Assembly (NCBI GenBank): GCA_003220685.1
Contig: QHTE01000053.1
Span: 107,257 to 171,256, forward strand
DNA length: 64,000 nt
From: Candidatus Rokuibacteriota bacterium
GTDB lineage: Bacteria; Methylomirabilota; Methylomirabilia; Rokubacteriales; CSP1-6
Reading direction: 5' to 3'
Below the pieces are notes generated by a model. That model did not search any database and was not told the DNA's origin. It saw only the letters and a list, made by a program, of their open reading frames with translations. The number at the start of each line of letters is the position of its first letter. The stretch's first letter is position 1. Position numbers and translations under genes: made by a program. Shown here one piece after another: positions 17,034 to 25,664 of this stretch.

Positions 17034-18017
17034 ATGGCGACCAAGATCGTCTTCATTCCCAAGCAGCCCGACGCGATCCTCGACATGGCGAGAAAGCTAA
17101 CGCCTCCCGGTTTCGAGCTCATCGTGGTCGACCAGGACACGCCGGAGTTCTACGAGGCGATCAAGGACGCGGAGTACGTCATGGGGCTCGGCCGCCCGAT
17201 CGCCGGCGAGTTCTTCCGGTCGGCGCCCAAGCTGAAGCTGGTGCAGCTGCTGAGCGCCGGCTACGACCGCGTCGACATCGAGTCGGCGAGGAAGGCGAGG
17301 GTGCCGATCGCGAACAACGGCGGCGCCAACGCGATCGCCGTCTCCGAGCACGCGGTCATGCTCATGCTCGCGGTCCTCAAGCGCCTGGTCGTGTTCCACA
17401 ACGACGTGGTCGCCGGCAAGTGGCGGGTGGGCAACCACTTCGACTCGCGCGTGTTCGAGCTCCACGGCAAGACGCTCGGCATCGTCGGCCTCGGCAACAT
17501 CGGCAAGAAGGTCGCGCGCCTGGCGCACGCGTTCGCCATGAACGTCCTCTATTACGACATCGCGCGGCTCACCGAGGACCAGGAAGACGCCCTCGGCGTC
17601 CGATTCGTCCTCTTCACCGAGCTCTTGCAGGCCGCGGACATCGTCAGCCTGCACGTGCCGCTCGACGAGAGCACGCGTAATCTCATCGGCGCGCGCGAGC
17701 TCGGGATGATGAAGAAGACCGCCATCCTCATCAACACCTGCCGCGGGCCCGTCGTGGACGAGGCGGCGCTCCACAAGGCGCTGACGAGCGGACAGATCCT
17801 GGCGGCCGGGCTCGACGTGCTGGTCGAGGAGCCGGCGAAGCCCAATCACCCGCTCTACGCGCTGAAGAACGTCACCCTCACGCCGCACTCGGCCGGCCCG
17901 ACCTGGGAGAACTGGACGGCGCGGTTCCGCAACGGGTTCGACAACATCCAGCGCGTCGCCGCGGGCCGCCCGGCCAAGTGGGTGATCCCGGAGCTCCTGA
18001 CGCCGCCCGGAGTGTAG
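17034..18017 (+). CDS. D-isomer-specific 2-hydroxyacid dehydrogenase (second copy)
   Basis: A 327-residue dehydrogenase with Rossmann motif 'LGIVGLGNIGKKVA' and catalytic Arg ('LINTCRGP'), Glu ('LDVLVEEPAKP') and His ('LTPHSAGPTWEN'). Clearly a different subfamily from the enzyme at 8508. 'CACAAGGAGCCGCAC' precedes the ATG, and the stop is 2 bases before the SDR start, so the two are co-translated. Confidence 0.9.
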   Translation: MATKIVFIPKQPDAILDMARKLTPPGFELIVVDQDTPEFYEAIKDAEYVMGLGRPIAGEFFRSAPKLKLVQLLSAGYDRVDIESARKARVPIANNGGANAIAVSEHAVMLMLAVLKRLVVFHNDVVAGKWRVGNHFDSRVFELHGKTLGIVGLGNIGKKVARLAHAFAMNVLYYDIARLTEDQEDALGVRFVLFTELLQAADIVSLHVPLDESTRNLIGARELGMMKKTAILINTCRGPVVDEAALHKALTSGQILAAGLDVLVEEPAKPNHPLYALKNVTLTPHSAGPTWENWTARFRNGFDNIQRVAAGRPAKWVIPELLTPPGV

Positions 18018-18019
18018 CG

Positions 18020-18814
18020 ATGGCCGACCTGGAGCAGTCGCTCGCCGACCGGGTCGCGATCGTCACCGGCGCCGCGCGCGGAATCGGCCGCGCCACGGCG
18101 CTGGCGCTGGGACGCGCGGGCGCGCACCTGATCGCCGTCGACCTCGAGGAAGGGGCCGCCAAGTCGACCGCCGACGCCGTCAGCGCGCTCGGCCGCAAGG
18201 CGCTGGCGCTGGCCGCCGACGTCGGGGACCTCAAGAGCATCGATGCGATGACCCGCCGGACCATGGACACGTTCGGCCAGATCGACGTCCTCGTGAACAA
18301 CGCCGGGGTCACGCGGCGCGCCTACATCATGGATCTCACCGAAGAGGATTGGGATCGCATCATGCGCGTCAACGGCAAAGGCGTGTTCTTCTGTCTCCAG
18401 CGGGTAGCGCGCGAGATGATCCCGCGCCGCCGCGGGGTGATCGTCAACATCGCGTCGATCGCCGGCAAGGGGTTCGCCGGCGCCTCGAACGTGATCTACG
18501 CGGGCTCCAAGGGCGCCGTCATCAGCATGACCCGCATGGCGTCGCTCCAGCTCGCCCAGCACAACATCAACGTCAATGCGATCTGCCCCGGGACCACGCT
18601 CAGCGCGCTCTCGGAGGCGAATCTCCGGGTGCGCGCCGCCTCGGAAGGCGTGACCGTCGAGGAGATGGAGCGGCGGCGCAACGCGGCGATTCCGCTCGGG
18701 CGGCCGAACGAGCCCGAGGACGTCGCGGCGCTGGCGGTGTTCCTCGCCTCGCCCGGCGCCCGCAACATCACCGGGCAGTCGTTCAACGTCGACGGCGGGA
18801 TCATCTTCGACTGA
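18020..18814 (+). CDS. SDR-family oxidoreductase
   Basis: A 264-residue classical short-chain dehydrogenase: 'VTGAARGIGRATALALG' (TGxxxGxG cofactor loop), 'LVNNAGVT', catalytic Ser in 'IASIAGKGF', and Y-x-x-x-K in 'VIYAGSKGAV'. 'NVDGGIIFD' ends the protein in the usual way. NAD(P)-dependent oxidoreduction of a hydroxyl or keto group. The start is the ATG at 18020, directly after the dehydrogenase stop. Confidence 0.92.
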   Translation: MADLEQSLADRVAIVTGAARGIGRATALALGRAGAHLIAVDLEEGAAKSTADAVSALGRKALALAADVGDLKSIDAMTRRTMDTFGQIDVLVNNAGVTRRAYIMDLTEEDWDRIMRVNGKGVFFCLQRVAREMIPRRRGVIVNIASIAGKGFAGASNVIYAGSKGAVISMTRMASLQLAQHNINVNAICPGTTLSALSEANLRVRAASEGVTVEEMERRRNAAIPLGRPNEPEDVAALAVFLASPGARNITGQSFNVDGGIIFD

Positions 18815-18896
18815 GCGGCGACTGGGGGTACGCGACCCGGAACGGGAGAACGTTCGAGCGATCATCACGGTCCGCAACTCGATCGGGAGGTTGGAC

Positions 18897-20009
18897 ATGA
18901 CCGACTACAAGCTGATCTCGGCCGATTCTCACGTCAGCGAGCCGCCCGACCTGTGGGCCGAAAGCGTCGACCGGCGCTACCGCGACCGCGCGCCGCGGCT
19001 GGTCGTGAACCCTCCCGGGCTCGAGGGCGCCTACTTTCTCTACGAGGGCTACGCGCCGCATCCGATCGGCATCGGCCTGGCGGCCGGCAAGTCGCCCCAG
19101 GAGCTGGCGGAGTTTCTCACCAAGGGCACGTACGCCGACGCGAGGCCTGGCGGATGGGATCCGGCCGAGCGCCTGAAGGACAACGCGCAGGACGGCGTCG
19201 AGGCGGACGTGCTCTACACCACGCTCGGCTTCCGCATCTTCTGGCTCAAGGACGCCGGGCTCCAGCAGGAGTGCTTCCGCGTCTACAACAACTGGCTGGC
19301 GGCCTACTGCCGCCATGCGCCCGAGCGCATGGCGGGCCTGGCCATGATCTCGCTGTACGAGCCCAAGGCCGGCGCCACGGAGCTGGAGCGCTGCGTGAAG
19401 CTCGGGCTCCGGGGCGCGATGATCTGGTGCTCGCCGCCCGCCGAGCAGCCCTACAGCTCGGAGATCTACGATCCGTTCTGGGCCCGCGCCCAGGAGCTCC
19501 GCACGCCGATCAGCCTGCACGCGATCACGGGCATGGGTTGGGAGAGTCAGTGGAACTTCGGTGACCGCTACATGCGAGCCACGGTCCTGCCGCACGAGAT
19601 CGAGCGCTCCTTCAGCGTGCTGATCTTCTCCGGCGTGCTCGACCGTTTCCCGGATCTGCAGATCGTGTCGGCCGAGAACAACTGTGGGTGGCTCCCGTAC
19701 TACCTGCAGCGCATGGACCGCACCTTCGAGCGCGGCCGCTATGCGGCCGGCTTCAAGCTCCGGCTGAAGCCCAGCGAGTACTTCCAGCGGCAGATGTACT
19801 GCACCTACATCGACGACTACGTCGGCGTCGCCAACCGCCACTTCATCGGCGTCGACAAGCTCATGTGGTCGTCCGACTACCCGCACCAGGCCTCCTCGTG
19901 GCCCCATTCGCAGGAGGTCGTCGCGCGCGACTTCAAGGACGCCAGCGCGGAAGACCGGTTCCGGATCACGCGCGGCAACGTCGCCAAGCTCTACGGCTTC
20001 AAGCTCTGA
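18897..20009 (+). CDS. Amidohydrolase family protein
   Basis: A 370-residue amidohydrolase_2 protein. The ATG at 18897 is 6 bases behind GGGAGG. Metal motif 'ISADSHVSEPPDLW' (D-x-H), 'LHAITGMGW' and 'LMWSSDYPHQASSWPHS' (the conserved Asp-Tyr-Pro-His end). Related to ACMSD-type decarboxylases and hydrolases. Last member of the cluster from 16667. After its stop, at 20028, a good ribosome site drives an abortive frame of only five codons (ATG to TGA), perhaps the stump of a lost next gene. Confidence 0.88.
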   Translation: MTDYKLISADSHVSEPPDLWAESVDRRYRDRAPRLVVNPPGLEGAYFLYEGYAPHPIGIGLAAGKSPQELAEFLTKGTYADARPGGWDPAERLKDNAQDGVEADVLYTTLGFRIFWLKDAGLQQECFRVYNNWLAAYCRHAPERMAGLAMISLYEPKAGATELERCVKLGLRGAMIWCSPPAEQPYSSEIYDPFWARAQELRTPISLHAITGMGWESQWNFGDRYMRATVLPHEIERSFSVLIFSGVLDRFPDLQIVSAENNCGWLPYYLQRMDRTFERGRYAAGFKLRLKPSEYFQRQMYCTYIDDYVGVANRHFIGVDKLMWSSDYPHQASSWPHSQEVVARDFKDASAEDRFRITRGNVAKLYGFKL

Positions 20010-20147
20010 GCGCCGGGAGGCGAGACCATGACCGAGCAAGCCTGAAGCTCGTTCAAGGTCCGCGCGACGTCAACGTTCTGGACATCGGCCGGTCGAGTCT
20101 TGATAAGCTGAACGTATTGGGAAGATGGCCGCGGTAGGAGGCCATGT

Positions 20148-20576
20148 GTGGAAACAATTTTGCTGGTGGACGACGAGGCCGACGTCCTGGCCGCGACCCG
20201 CGAAATGCTCGAAGGGCACGGCTACGAGATCCTGGACGCGCTCAACGCCGAAGAGGCGGTGCGCGTCGCGGCGGCGCACCCGGGACCCATCGAGCTGCTG
20301 CTGACCGACATCGTGATGCCCGGCGCGAGCGGCCAGGATCTGGCGCTGCTGCTAGGGCTTCAACGGCCCGACCTCAGGGTCCTCTACATGTCGAGCTTCG
20401 CCATCATCAAGGGCCAGCGGCAGTTCGCGGAAGTCGAAAATGGCCTGGAGCTCGGCGTGCCGATCATCCTCAAGCCGTTCACTGCGGAGCGCCTCATGGA
20501 GAAGGTGCAGGAGGTGCTCGCCGCCAAGCCGCCGTCCCCGTTCGACCAGCCGCCCGACCCCTGGCGGAACGTCTAG
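20148..20576 (+). CDS. Stand-alone response-regulator receiver domain
   Basis: A 142-residue single REC domain with no output domain. 'TILLVDDEADVLAATREML' has the acidic pair, 'LLLTDIVMPGASGQDLALLL' the phospho-acceptor Asp, and 'GVPIILKPFTAERL' the conserved Lys-Pro. The start is a GTG 6 bases after AGGAGG. Such CheY-like proteins act by protein contact. No partner kinase is in the window. Its 3' end overlaps the convergent molybdoenzyme by 4 bases. Confidence 0.9.
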   Translation: METILLVDDEADVLAATREMLEGHGYEILDALNAEEAVRVAAAHPGPIELLLTDIVMPGASGQDLALLLGLQRPDLRVLYMSSFAIIKGQRQFAEVENGLELGVPIILKPFTAERLMEKVQEVLAAKPPSPFDQPPDPWRNV

Positions 20577-22900
20577 GGTTTCGCGAGGTCCGGCCGCTCC
20601 TCGGTCGGCGGCGGATCGTACGCGCGGACCGGCGGGAGCGGCCCCGTCCAGCGCTCGACTTCCACGAGCGCGTGCTGGCCGGAGCAGCCCTGCGCCAGCT
20701 TCGACGTGCCTCGGTCGAAGGTGAGGACGTTCGGGTTGCCGTGAACGCACATCGCGTTCGGATCGGCCGGCTCGAGCGGATCGTACCAGGCGCCCGTCGA
20801 GAGCTGCACGACCCGCGGGCGCACGGCGTGAGTCACGACGGCGCCGGCCAGGCAGCTCCCGCGCTCGTTGAACACGCGCACCACGTCCCCGCTGCGGATG
20901 CCGCGCGCCGCGGCGTCGGCGGGATGCAGGCGGATCGGCTCACGACCGCGCACCTTCGCGGATTGGCTGAACGCGCCCACGTCGAGCTGGCTGTGCAGAC
21001 GCGTCGTCGGATTGTTCGCGATCAGCTGGAGCGGGAAGCGCCGCGCGAGCGGCGCGCCCAGCCATTCCGTGGGCTCGAGCCAGGTCGGGTGGCCCGGGCA
21101 GTCGTCGTAGCGGTATCCGTCGATCGTCGCCGAGAAGATCTCGAGCTTGCCGCTCGGGGTGCCGAGCCGCGTCACGTCCGGATCGGCCCGGAACCGCTCG
21201 AGCAGCACCAGGTCGTCGTCGGCACCGCCGACCTCGAGGAAGCCGGCCTCCCAGAACTCGTCGAACGTCGGCGCTGAGCCGCCTTCGTCCGCCACCCGCG
21301 CGCGCCACTCCTCGTAAAGGTGCCGCAGCCAGGCCCGCTCGTCGCGGCCCTCGGTGAAGCGCTCGGCCACTCCCAGCGGCCGCGCCAGGTCGGCGAAGAT
21401 CGCGAAGTCGCTCCGCGCCTGGCCCCACGGCTCGACCGCCTGGCGCATGGCGACGAGGCACGTATCGTTCGGCGAGCCGCCGATGTCGTTGCGCTCGAGC
21501 GTCATCGTGGCCGGAAGCACGACGTCCGCGTGACGCGCCATCGGCGTCCAGAACGAGTCGTGGACGACGACCGTCTCTGGCCTGGCGAGCGCGCGGCGCA
21601 GGCGCGCGATGTCCTGATGGTGGTGGAAGGGATTGCCGCCGCACCAGTACACGAGGCGGATGTCCGGGTAGGTGAGGCGCTGTCCGTCGAAGTCGAACGG
21701 CTCGCCCGGCCCGAGCAGCATGTCGGCCACCCGCGCGAAGGGGATGAACGCGCTCACCGGATTGCGCCCCTGCGGAAGAGTCGGCGGGCCGACCCGCAAC
21801 GGCCCGCGGCCGATGTAGCCCAGCGAGCCGTAGCCTTGGCCGAAGCCGCCGCCGGGCAACCCGATCTGGCCGAGCATCGCCGCTAAGGTGACGGCGAGCC
21901 ACGGCGCCTGCTCGCCGTGCTCGACTCGCTGGAGCGAGTAGTTCACGTTGATGAGCGTTCGCTTCGCCGCCATGCGCCCCGCCAGCGCCCGGATACTCGC
22001 CGCGGGGATCTCGGAGAGCCGCTCGGCCCACTCGGGCGTCTTGGGGCAGCCGTCGGCGACGCCGAGCACGTAGGCTTCGAAGCGCTCGTAGCCGACGCAG
22101 TAGCGTGCGAGGAACGCGCGGTCGTGCAGCCCCTCGCGGACGAGCGTGTGCGCGATCGCCAGCATCACGGCGACGTCGGTGCCCGGCGCGATCGCGAGCC
22201 ACTCGGCGCTGACGAATCCGGGCAGGTCGTCGCGTATGGGGCTCAGCAGCACGAATTCGGCGCCCCGGGCGCGCGCCGCGCGCAGGTGGTCGCGCGCCGG
22301 ATGCCGGCTGGCCCCGCCCGGGCTCACCATCGTGTTCTTGATCGGGATGCCGCCGAAGCAGACGAACAGCTCGGTGTGCCGCTCGAGCACCGACCACGCG
22401 GTCGCCCGGTCGAGGAACTCGCGCATGGAGCCCACGACGTGCGGCATGATGACCGACTGCGCGCCGTTACTGTAGCTGTGCTCGCCGCGCACGTAGCCGC
22501 CCAGGCAGTTGAGGAACCGGTGGAGCTGGCTCTGCGCGTGATGAAAGCGTCCGGCGCTGCTCCAACCGTACGAGCCGCCGTAAACGCTCGAGCTTCCGTG
22601 CCGGTCGTAGACGCGGCGGAGCTCGCGCCCCAGACGGTCGATCACCGTGGTCCAGCTGACCGGTACGAAGGGCTCGGCTCCGCGCCGCGCATCGGCTCCC
22701 GGGCCCCGGTCGAGCCACCCGCTGCGGATCATCGGCTGCGTGATCCGGGCGCGATGGCGCAGGCTGTCGACGATGTTGCCGAGGAGCGGAGAGGGATCGG
22801 GATCGTTCCGATAGGGATGGATCGCGACGACCGTGCCGTCGGCCACCTCGGCCTCGAAGGCCCCCCAGTGAGACGAATGCGGCACGAAGACGCGCGCCAT
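20573..22900 (-). CDS. Molybdopterin oxidoreductase, DMSO/TMAO/biotin-sulfoxide reductase family
   Basis: A 775-residue bis-MGD enzyme. It starts at the 'HWGAFEAEV' strand without an N-terminal Cys cluster, so there is no 4Fe-4S site, as in DorA/TorA/BisC. The Mo-ligand region is 'YGGSYGWSSAGRFHHAQSQL' with a Ser ligand position; 'LVYWCGGNPFHHHQD' and 'SFWTPMARHADVVLPATMTL' are MGD-binding; 'LQLIANNPTTRLHSQLDVG' begins the C-terminal MGD domain. No Tat signal is visible, favouring a cytoplasmic, BisC-like role reducing S- or N-oxides. No electron-donor gene is adjacent. Confidence 0.9.
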   Translation of the reverse strand: MARVFVPHSSHWGAFEAEVADGTVVAIHPYRNDPDPSPLLGNIVDSLRHRARITQPMIRSGWLDRGPGADARRGAEPFVPVSWTTVIDRLGRELRRVYDRHGSSSVYGGSYGWSSAGRFHHAQSQLHRFLNCLGGYVRGEHSYSNGAQSVIMPHVVGSMREFLDRATAWSVLERHTELFVCFGGIPIKNTMVSPGGASRHPARDHLRAARARGAEFVLLSPIRDDLPGFVSAEWLAIAPGTDVAVMLAIAHTLVREGLHDRAFLARYCVGYERFEAYVLGVADGCPKTPEWAERLSEIPAASIRALAGRMAAKRTLINVNYSLQRVEHGEQAPWLAVTLAAMLGQIGLPGGGFGQGYGSLGYIGRGPLRVGPPTLPQGRNPVSAFIPFARVADMLLGPGEPFDFDGQRLTYPDIRLVYWCGGNPFHHHQDIARLRRALARPETVVVHDSFWTPMARHADVVLPATMTLERNDIGGSPNDTCLVAMRQAVEPWGQARSDFAIFADLARPLGVAERFTEGRDERAWLRHLYEEWRARVADEGGSAPTFDEFWEAGFLEVGGADDDLVLLERFRADPDVTRLGTPSGKLEIFSATIDGYRYDDCPGHPTWLEPTEWLGAPLARRFPLQLIANNPTTRLHSQLDVGAFSQSAKVRGREPIRLHPADAAARGIRSGDVVRVFNERGSCLAGAVVTHAVRPRVVQLSTGAWYDPLEPADPNAMCVHGNPNVLTFDRGTSKLAQGCSGQHALVEVERWTGPLPPVRAYDPPPTEERPDLAKP

Positions 22901-22934
22901 GCGCGTCAGGATACCAAGCGCTCCGCGCGAGAGG

Positions 22935-23543
22935 CTAGAGGACGGCCACCGTCGAGCGATCGAGCTTCTTGACGATGCGCTGCACGTAGGCGCGGGTTTC
23001 GCGGTAGGGCGGGACGCCGCGATGCTTGATGACCGCGACCTCGCCGGCGTTGTAGGCCGCGAGGACGAGCGGAAGATCGTTGCCGAATATGTCGATCATC
23101 GCGCGAAGGTGTCTGACGCCGGCTTCGATGTTCGCCCGTGGATCGAAGGGATCGTCGACGCCCAGGCGCGCCGCGGTCTTGGGCATGAGCTGCATCAGGC
23201 CTCGCGCGCCACGTCGCGAGACGGCGCGCGGGTTCCTGGATGACTCGGCTTCGATGACCGCCGCGACGAGATCCGCCGGCACGTCGTACCGGGCGGCCAC
23301 TTGCTTGATGTACCTGTCGAGGTCGACTTCGCCCTCGGGCTCCGGCGCCGCCGGGGGGCTCTCCACTGGGGCCGCCTCGACGCGCGCCGCCGGCGCGACG
23401 GCCCGCACCTCGCGTGAACCCGAGAGGCTGGACAGGAAGTACCCCGCGCTCACCGTCACGAAGAGCACGCCCAGACCGAGTAGATGGCGCTCGATGATCC
23501 AGTCGCGGCCTTGGATTCTGGAAGCGCGTCCAACGGTATCCAT
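22935..23543 (-). CDS. Membrane-anchored lytic transglycosylase (SLT domain)
   Basis: About 202 residues from the ATG at 23543 (an in-frame TTG lies 18 bases further out). There is a single membrane anchor ('HLLGLGVLFVTVSAGYFLSS'), a Pro/Ala-rich linker and a C-terminal SLT domain with catalytic Glu in 'VIEAESSRNPRAVS', then 'GARGLMQLMPKTA' and 'LVLAAYNAGEVAV'. It cleaves peptidoglycan glycan strands in the periplasm. Ends 34 bases after the molybdoenzyme start on the same strand. Confidence 0.92.
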   Translation of the reverse strand: MDTVGRASRIQGRDWIIERHLLGLGVLFVTVSAGYFLSSLSGSREVRAVAPAARVEAAPVESPPAAPEPEGEVDLDRYIKQVAARYDVPADLVAAVIEAESSRNPRAVSRRGARGLMQLMPKTAARLGVDDPFDPRANIEAGVRHLRAMIDIFGNDLPLVLAAYNAGEVAVIKHRGVPPYRETRAYVQRIVKKLDRSTVAVL

Positions 23544-23884
23544 GCCACTCTGGAGGGGCAAATCCGATACCGAAATCGAGTGTGCAGAGAGATTAGCCAG
23601 TTGGGGCCGGATTGGTCAGGTCTGGGCCGCTCAGAGCCTAGCCAAAACAGCCCGTCTCGGACCACTGCCCTTCCGGAAAGTGATTGAAGCCACTCCATCG
23701 AGTAGGACAGCCCCGCCTCGTCGCGTCCCTTCGGGACCAGATCGAGAAGGTGATAGGCGCCGTTCAGCACGGCGGTGCCCTTACAGGTGAGGATACTTGA
23801 CAAGTCGGGGCGGCCCCGGATAATGGGCCAACTTCGTCCGGCTGCTCGAGAGTGACGACCTTGATATCGCGCTTGGAGGAGCCC
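23544..23884. other. Intergenic region without a recognised gene
   Basis: 341 bases between the divergent transglycosylase and the ABC operon. GC is lower than average, and several short frames cross it without homology that I recognise. 'CTTGGAGGAGCCC' at its right end is the ribosome site of the binding-protein gene. I see no tRNA, terminator or clear promoter. Confidence 0.5.
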
Positions 23885-25525
23885 ATGACCCGTGGACTTC
23901 TGCCCCTGCTCGTGGCTCTGACGCTCGTGGCGACATCGTGCGGCGAGGCGGCCGCCCAGCAAGCCCCGATCCTGAGCGGGGCGCTGACGAAGCTCGACAT
24001 CAAGCCCGCTCAGATCGAAGGGCGAGGCACGCCCAAGGGCACGCTGACGATTGCCATGCACTTCGCGCTCGATCCCGGGTGGCTGGATCCGCTCGAGCAT
24101 TCCTACGCCATCACGCAGATGATGTACGACTACCTGGTCCACGACACGATGATCAAGCCGATGCCGTACGGGTACGTCACCTACGGGTTGGCCGAGCACG
24201 CAGAGCTGTCGGCCGACTTCAGACGTGCCGCTTTCCGACTGCGCCCAGGCCTCAAGTTCCACGACGGGCAGCCGCTGACGACCGCCGACGTGAAGTGGAC
24301 CTACGAGAACTTCACGGGCGCGTACGCGAAGGTCTTCCACGACAAGCTCGAGCACGTCCAGGTGATCGACGACCGCACGATCGTCTTTCACTTCAAGGAA
24401 CCGTTCATCGACTTCATGGACCTCTACAACGGCGGCGTCAGCGGCATCGGATGGATCGTCCCGGCCCGGTACTACGACAAGGCCGGTCGCGACGGGTTCA
24501 AGGCCAAGCCGATCGGTGCCGGACCGTACAAGCTCGTCGGCCAGCAGGCGGGCGTTCAGATGGTGTTCGAGGCCTTCGAGGACTACTGGCGGCGCACGCC
24601 GGCCACCAAGACGATCGTGGTCAAGGGCATCAGAGATGGGGCGGCGCGCATGGCCGGCTTGCAGACCGGAGAGCTCGATGTGGCGTTCGGGATGACCGGC
24701 AAGCTCCTCCCGCGCCTCATGTCGGATCGGAATCTCCGGTGGGATCCGAACTTCACAGGACCGTGGTGGCTCATGTTCCCCGGCTATAACGAGCAGGGGA
24801 GCCCCTTCCGTGACAAGCGTGTGCGACAGGCCGTCAGCCTCGCGATCAATCGCTCATTTCTCGTGAAACAGGAAACGCAGGATATCAGCAAGCCCTGGGG
24901 GAACTGGATCAGCGGCGAAAATCGCGACGCGCTCCAGGGGCCTGAGGCGCCGGTGCCGGAATACAACGTCGAGAAGGCCAAGCAGCTGATGAAGCAAGCC
25001 GGCTTCCCCGATGGCTTCGAGGTCGAATACTTGCCCTTCCCGCCCTACTTCGACATGGGCGAGCGGATCCTGACCGATCTGCGGGCGATCGGAATTCGCG
25101 GGAAGCTCCAATCGCTGGAAGGGCCGGCGTTCAGGGCGAAGATCGGCCAGGGCCGCAAGGGCGTTCCCGGCAACAGGACGATCGTGCAGAACATCGATCC
25201 GCGCGCCGGCGGCTCCAAGGCCAACATCGCCGTCTACGCCGTCTGCGGAAGCACGGCGTCATTCGTCTGCGAGCCGTCGATCGAAGCGCTCTGGGCCAAG
25301 CACCAGGCGAGCCTCGATCCGGTCGAGCGTGAGCGACTCGTCAAGTCGATCCAGCGGATTCTCCTGGACGACTACTACTTCGTGCCGATCTACTTGAACT
25401 CGTTCGTCCACGGGATCGGCCCGCGCGTGCTACCGGAGGGTAAGGCGGTCACTAAGTACTGGGACACGCTGAATGCGCCATACCCCTGGCCGTGGGAGGT
25501 GTGGGAGGTCAAGGCCGACCGGTGA
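23885..25525 (+). CDS. Peptide-type ABC transporter substrate-binding protein (family 5)
   Basis: A 546-residue SBP_bac_5 protein. Signal peptide 'MTRGLLPLLVALTLVATSCG' with a possible lipobox. The mature part has 'KGTLTIAMHFALDPGWLDPL', 'RPGLKFHDGQPLTTADVKWT' and 'PIGAGPYKLV', the usual DppA/OppA landmarks. The ATG at 23885 follows GGAGGAG. It delivers a peptide or other organic compound to the permeases at 25665 and 26785. It is the full-length parent of the shortened copy at 27743. Confidence 0.92.
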   Translation: MTRGLLPLLVALTLVATSCGEAAAQQAPILSGALTKLDIKPAQIEGRGTPKGTLTIAMHFALDPGWLDPLEHSYAITQMMYDYLVHDTMIKPMPYGYVTYGLAEHAELSADFRRAAFRLRPGLKFHDGQPLTTADVKWTYENFTGAYAKVFHDKLEHVQVIDDRTIVFHFKEPFIDFMDLYNGGVSGIGWIVPARYYDKAGRDGFKAKPIGAGPYKLVGQQAGVQMVFEAFEDYWRRTPATKTIVVKGIRDGAARMAGLQTGELDVAFGMTGKLLPRLMSDRNLRWDPNFTGPWWLMFPGYNEQGSPFRDKRVRQAVSLAINRSFLVKQETQDISKPWGNWISGENRDALQGPEAPVPEYNVEKAKQLMKQAGFPDGFEVEYLPFPPYFDMGERILTDLRAIGIRGKLQSLEGPAFRAKIGQGRKGVPGNRTIVQNIDPRAGGSKANIAVYAVCGSTASFVCEPSIEALWAKHQASLDPVERERLVKSIQRILLDDYYFVPIYLNSFVHGIGPRVLPEGKAVTKYWDTLNAPYPWPWEVWEVKADR

Positions 25526-25527
25526 TC

Positions 25528-25638
25528 ACCGCGCGCCGAGCGTGGGGGGGACCGGGGGGCGGGTTGACCGCGCGCCGAGCGTGGGGGGGACCGGGGGGCG
25601 GGTTGACCGCGCGCCGAGCGTGGGGGGGACCGGGGGGC
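25528..25638 (+). repeat. 39-nt tandem repeat, about 2.8 copies
   Basis: Units at 25528-25566, 25567-25605 and 25606-25638 (partial) begin ACCGCGCGCCGAGCGTGGGG and end with a G-run and GGGTTG; the first two are identical. It directly follows the binding-protein stop codon. The period is divisible by 3 but lies outside the gene. The array merges into the hairpin at 25627-25659. Confidence 0.92.
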
Positions 25639-25659
25639 CATGTCGGGGCCCCCCGGTCC
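25627..25659 (+). promoter_or_regulatory. Strong GC hairpin between binding protein and permease genes
   Basis: GGACCGGGGGGCC and GGCCCCCCGGTCC form a perfect 13-bp stem around the 7-base loop ATGTCGG. It has no T-run, so it is not a classical terminator. The place, five bases before the permease ATG at 25665, fits an mRNA stabiliser that keeps binding protein levels above permease, or a structure that hides the permease ribosome site. Confidence 0.7.
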
Positions 25660-25664
25660 AACAG

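Noticed and set aside
20028-20045. Five-codon ORF with a good ribosome site after the amidohydrolase
   Set aside because: Too short to call; noted as a possible stump of a lost gene under the amidohydrolase entry.
20144-21277. Frame starting ATGTGTGGA at the receiver-domain gene
   Set aside because: Arg/Gly/Ala-rich out-of-frame reading of the receiver domain and antisense of the molybdoenzyme; the GTG at 20148 gives the true protein.
23456-24391. Minus-strand frame across the transglycosylase-SBP gap
   Set aside because: Parts of the frame look protein-like (for example 'AYHLLDLVPKG'), but there is no start signal or recognised domain and it overlaps two real genes.
25528-25638. CRISPR array
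   Set aside because: The units are directly adjacent with no unique spacers and lie within an operon; it is a simple tandem repeat.
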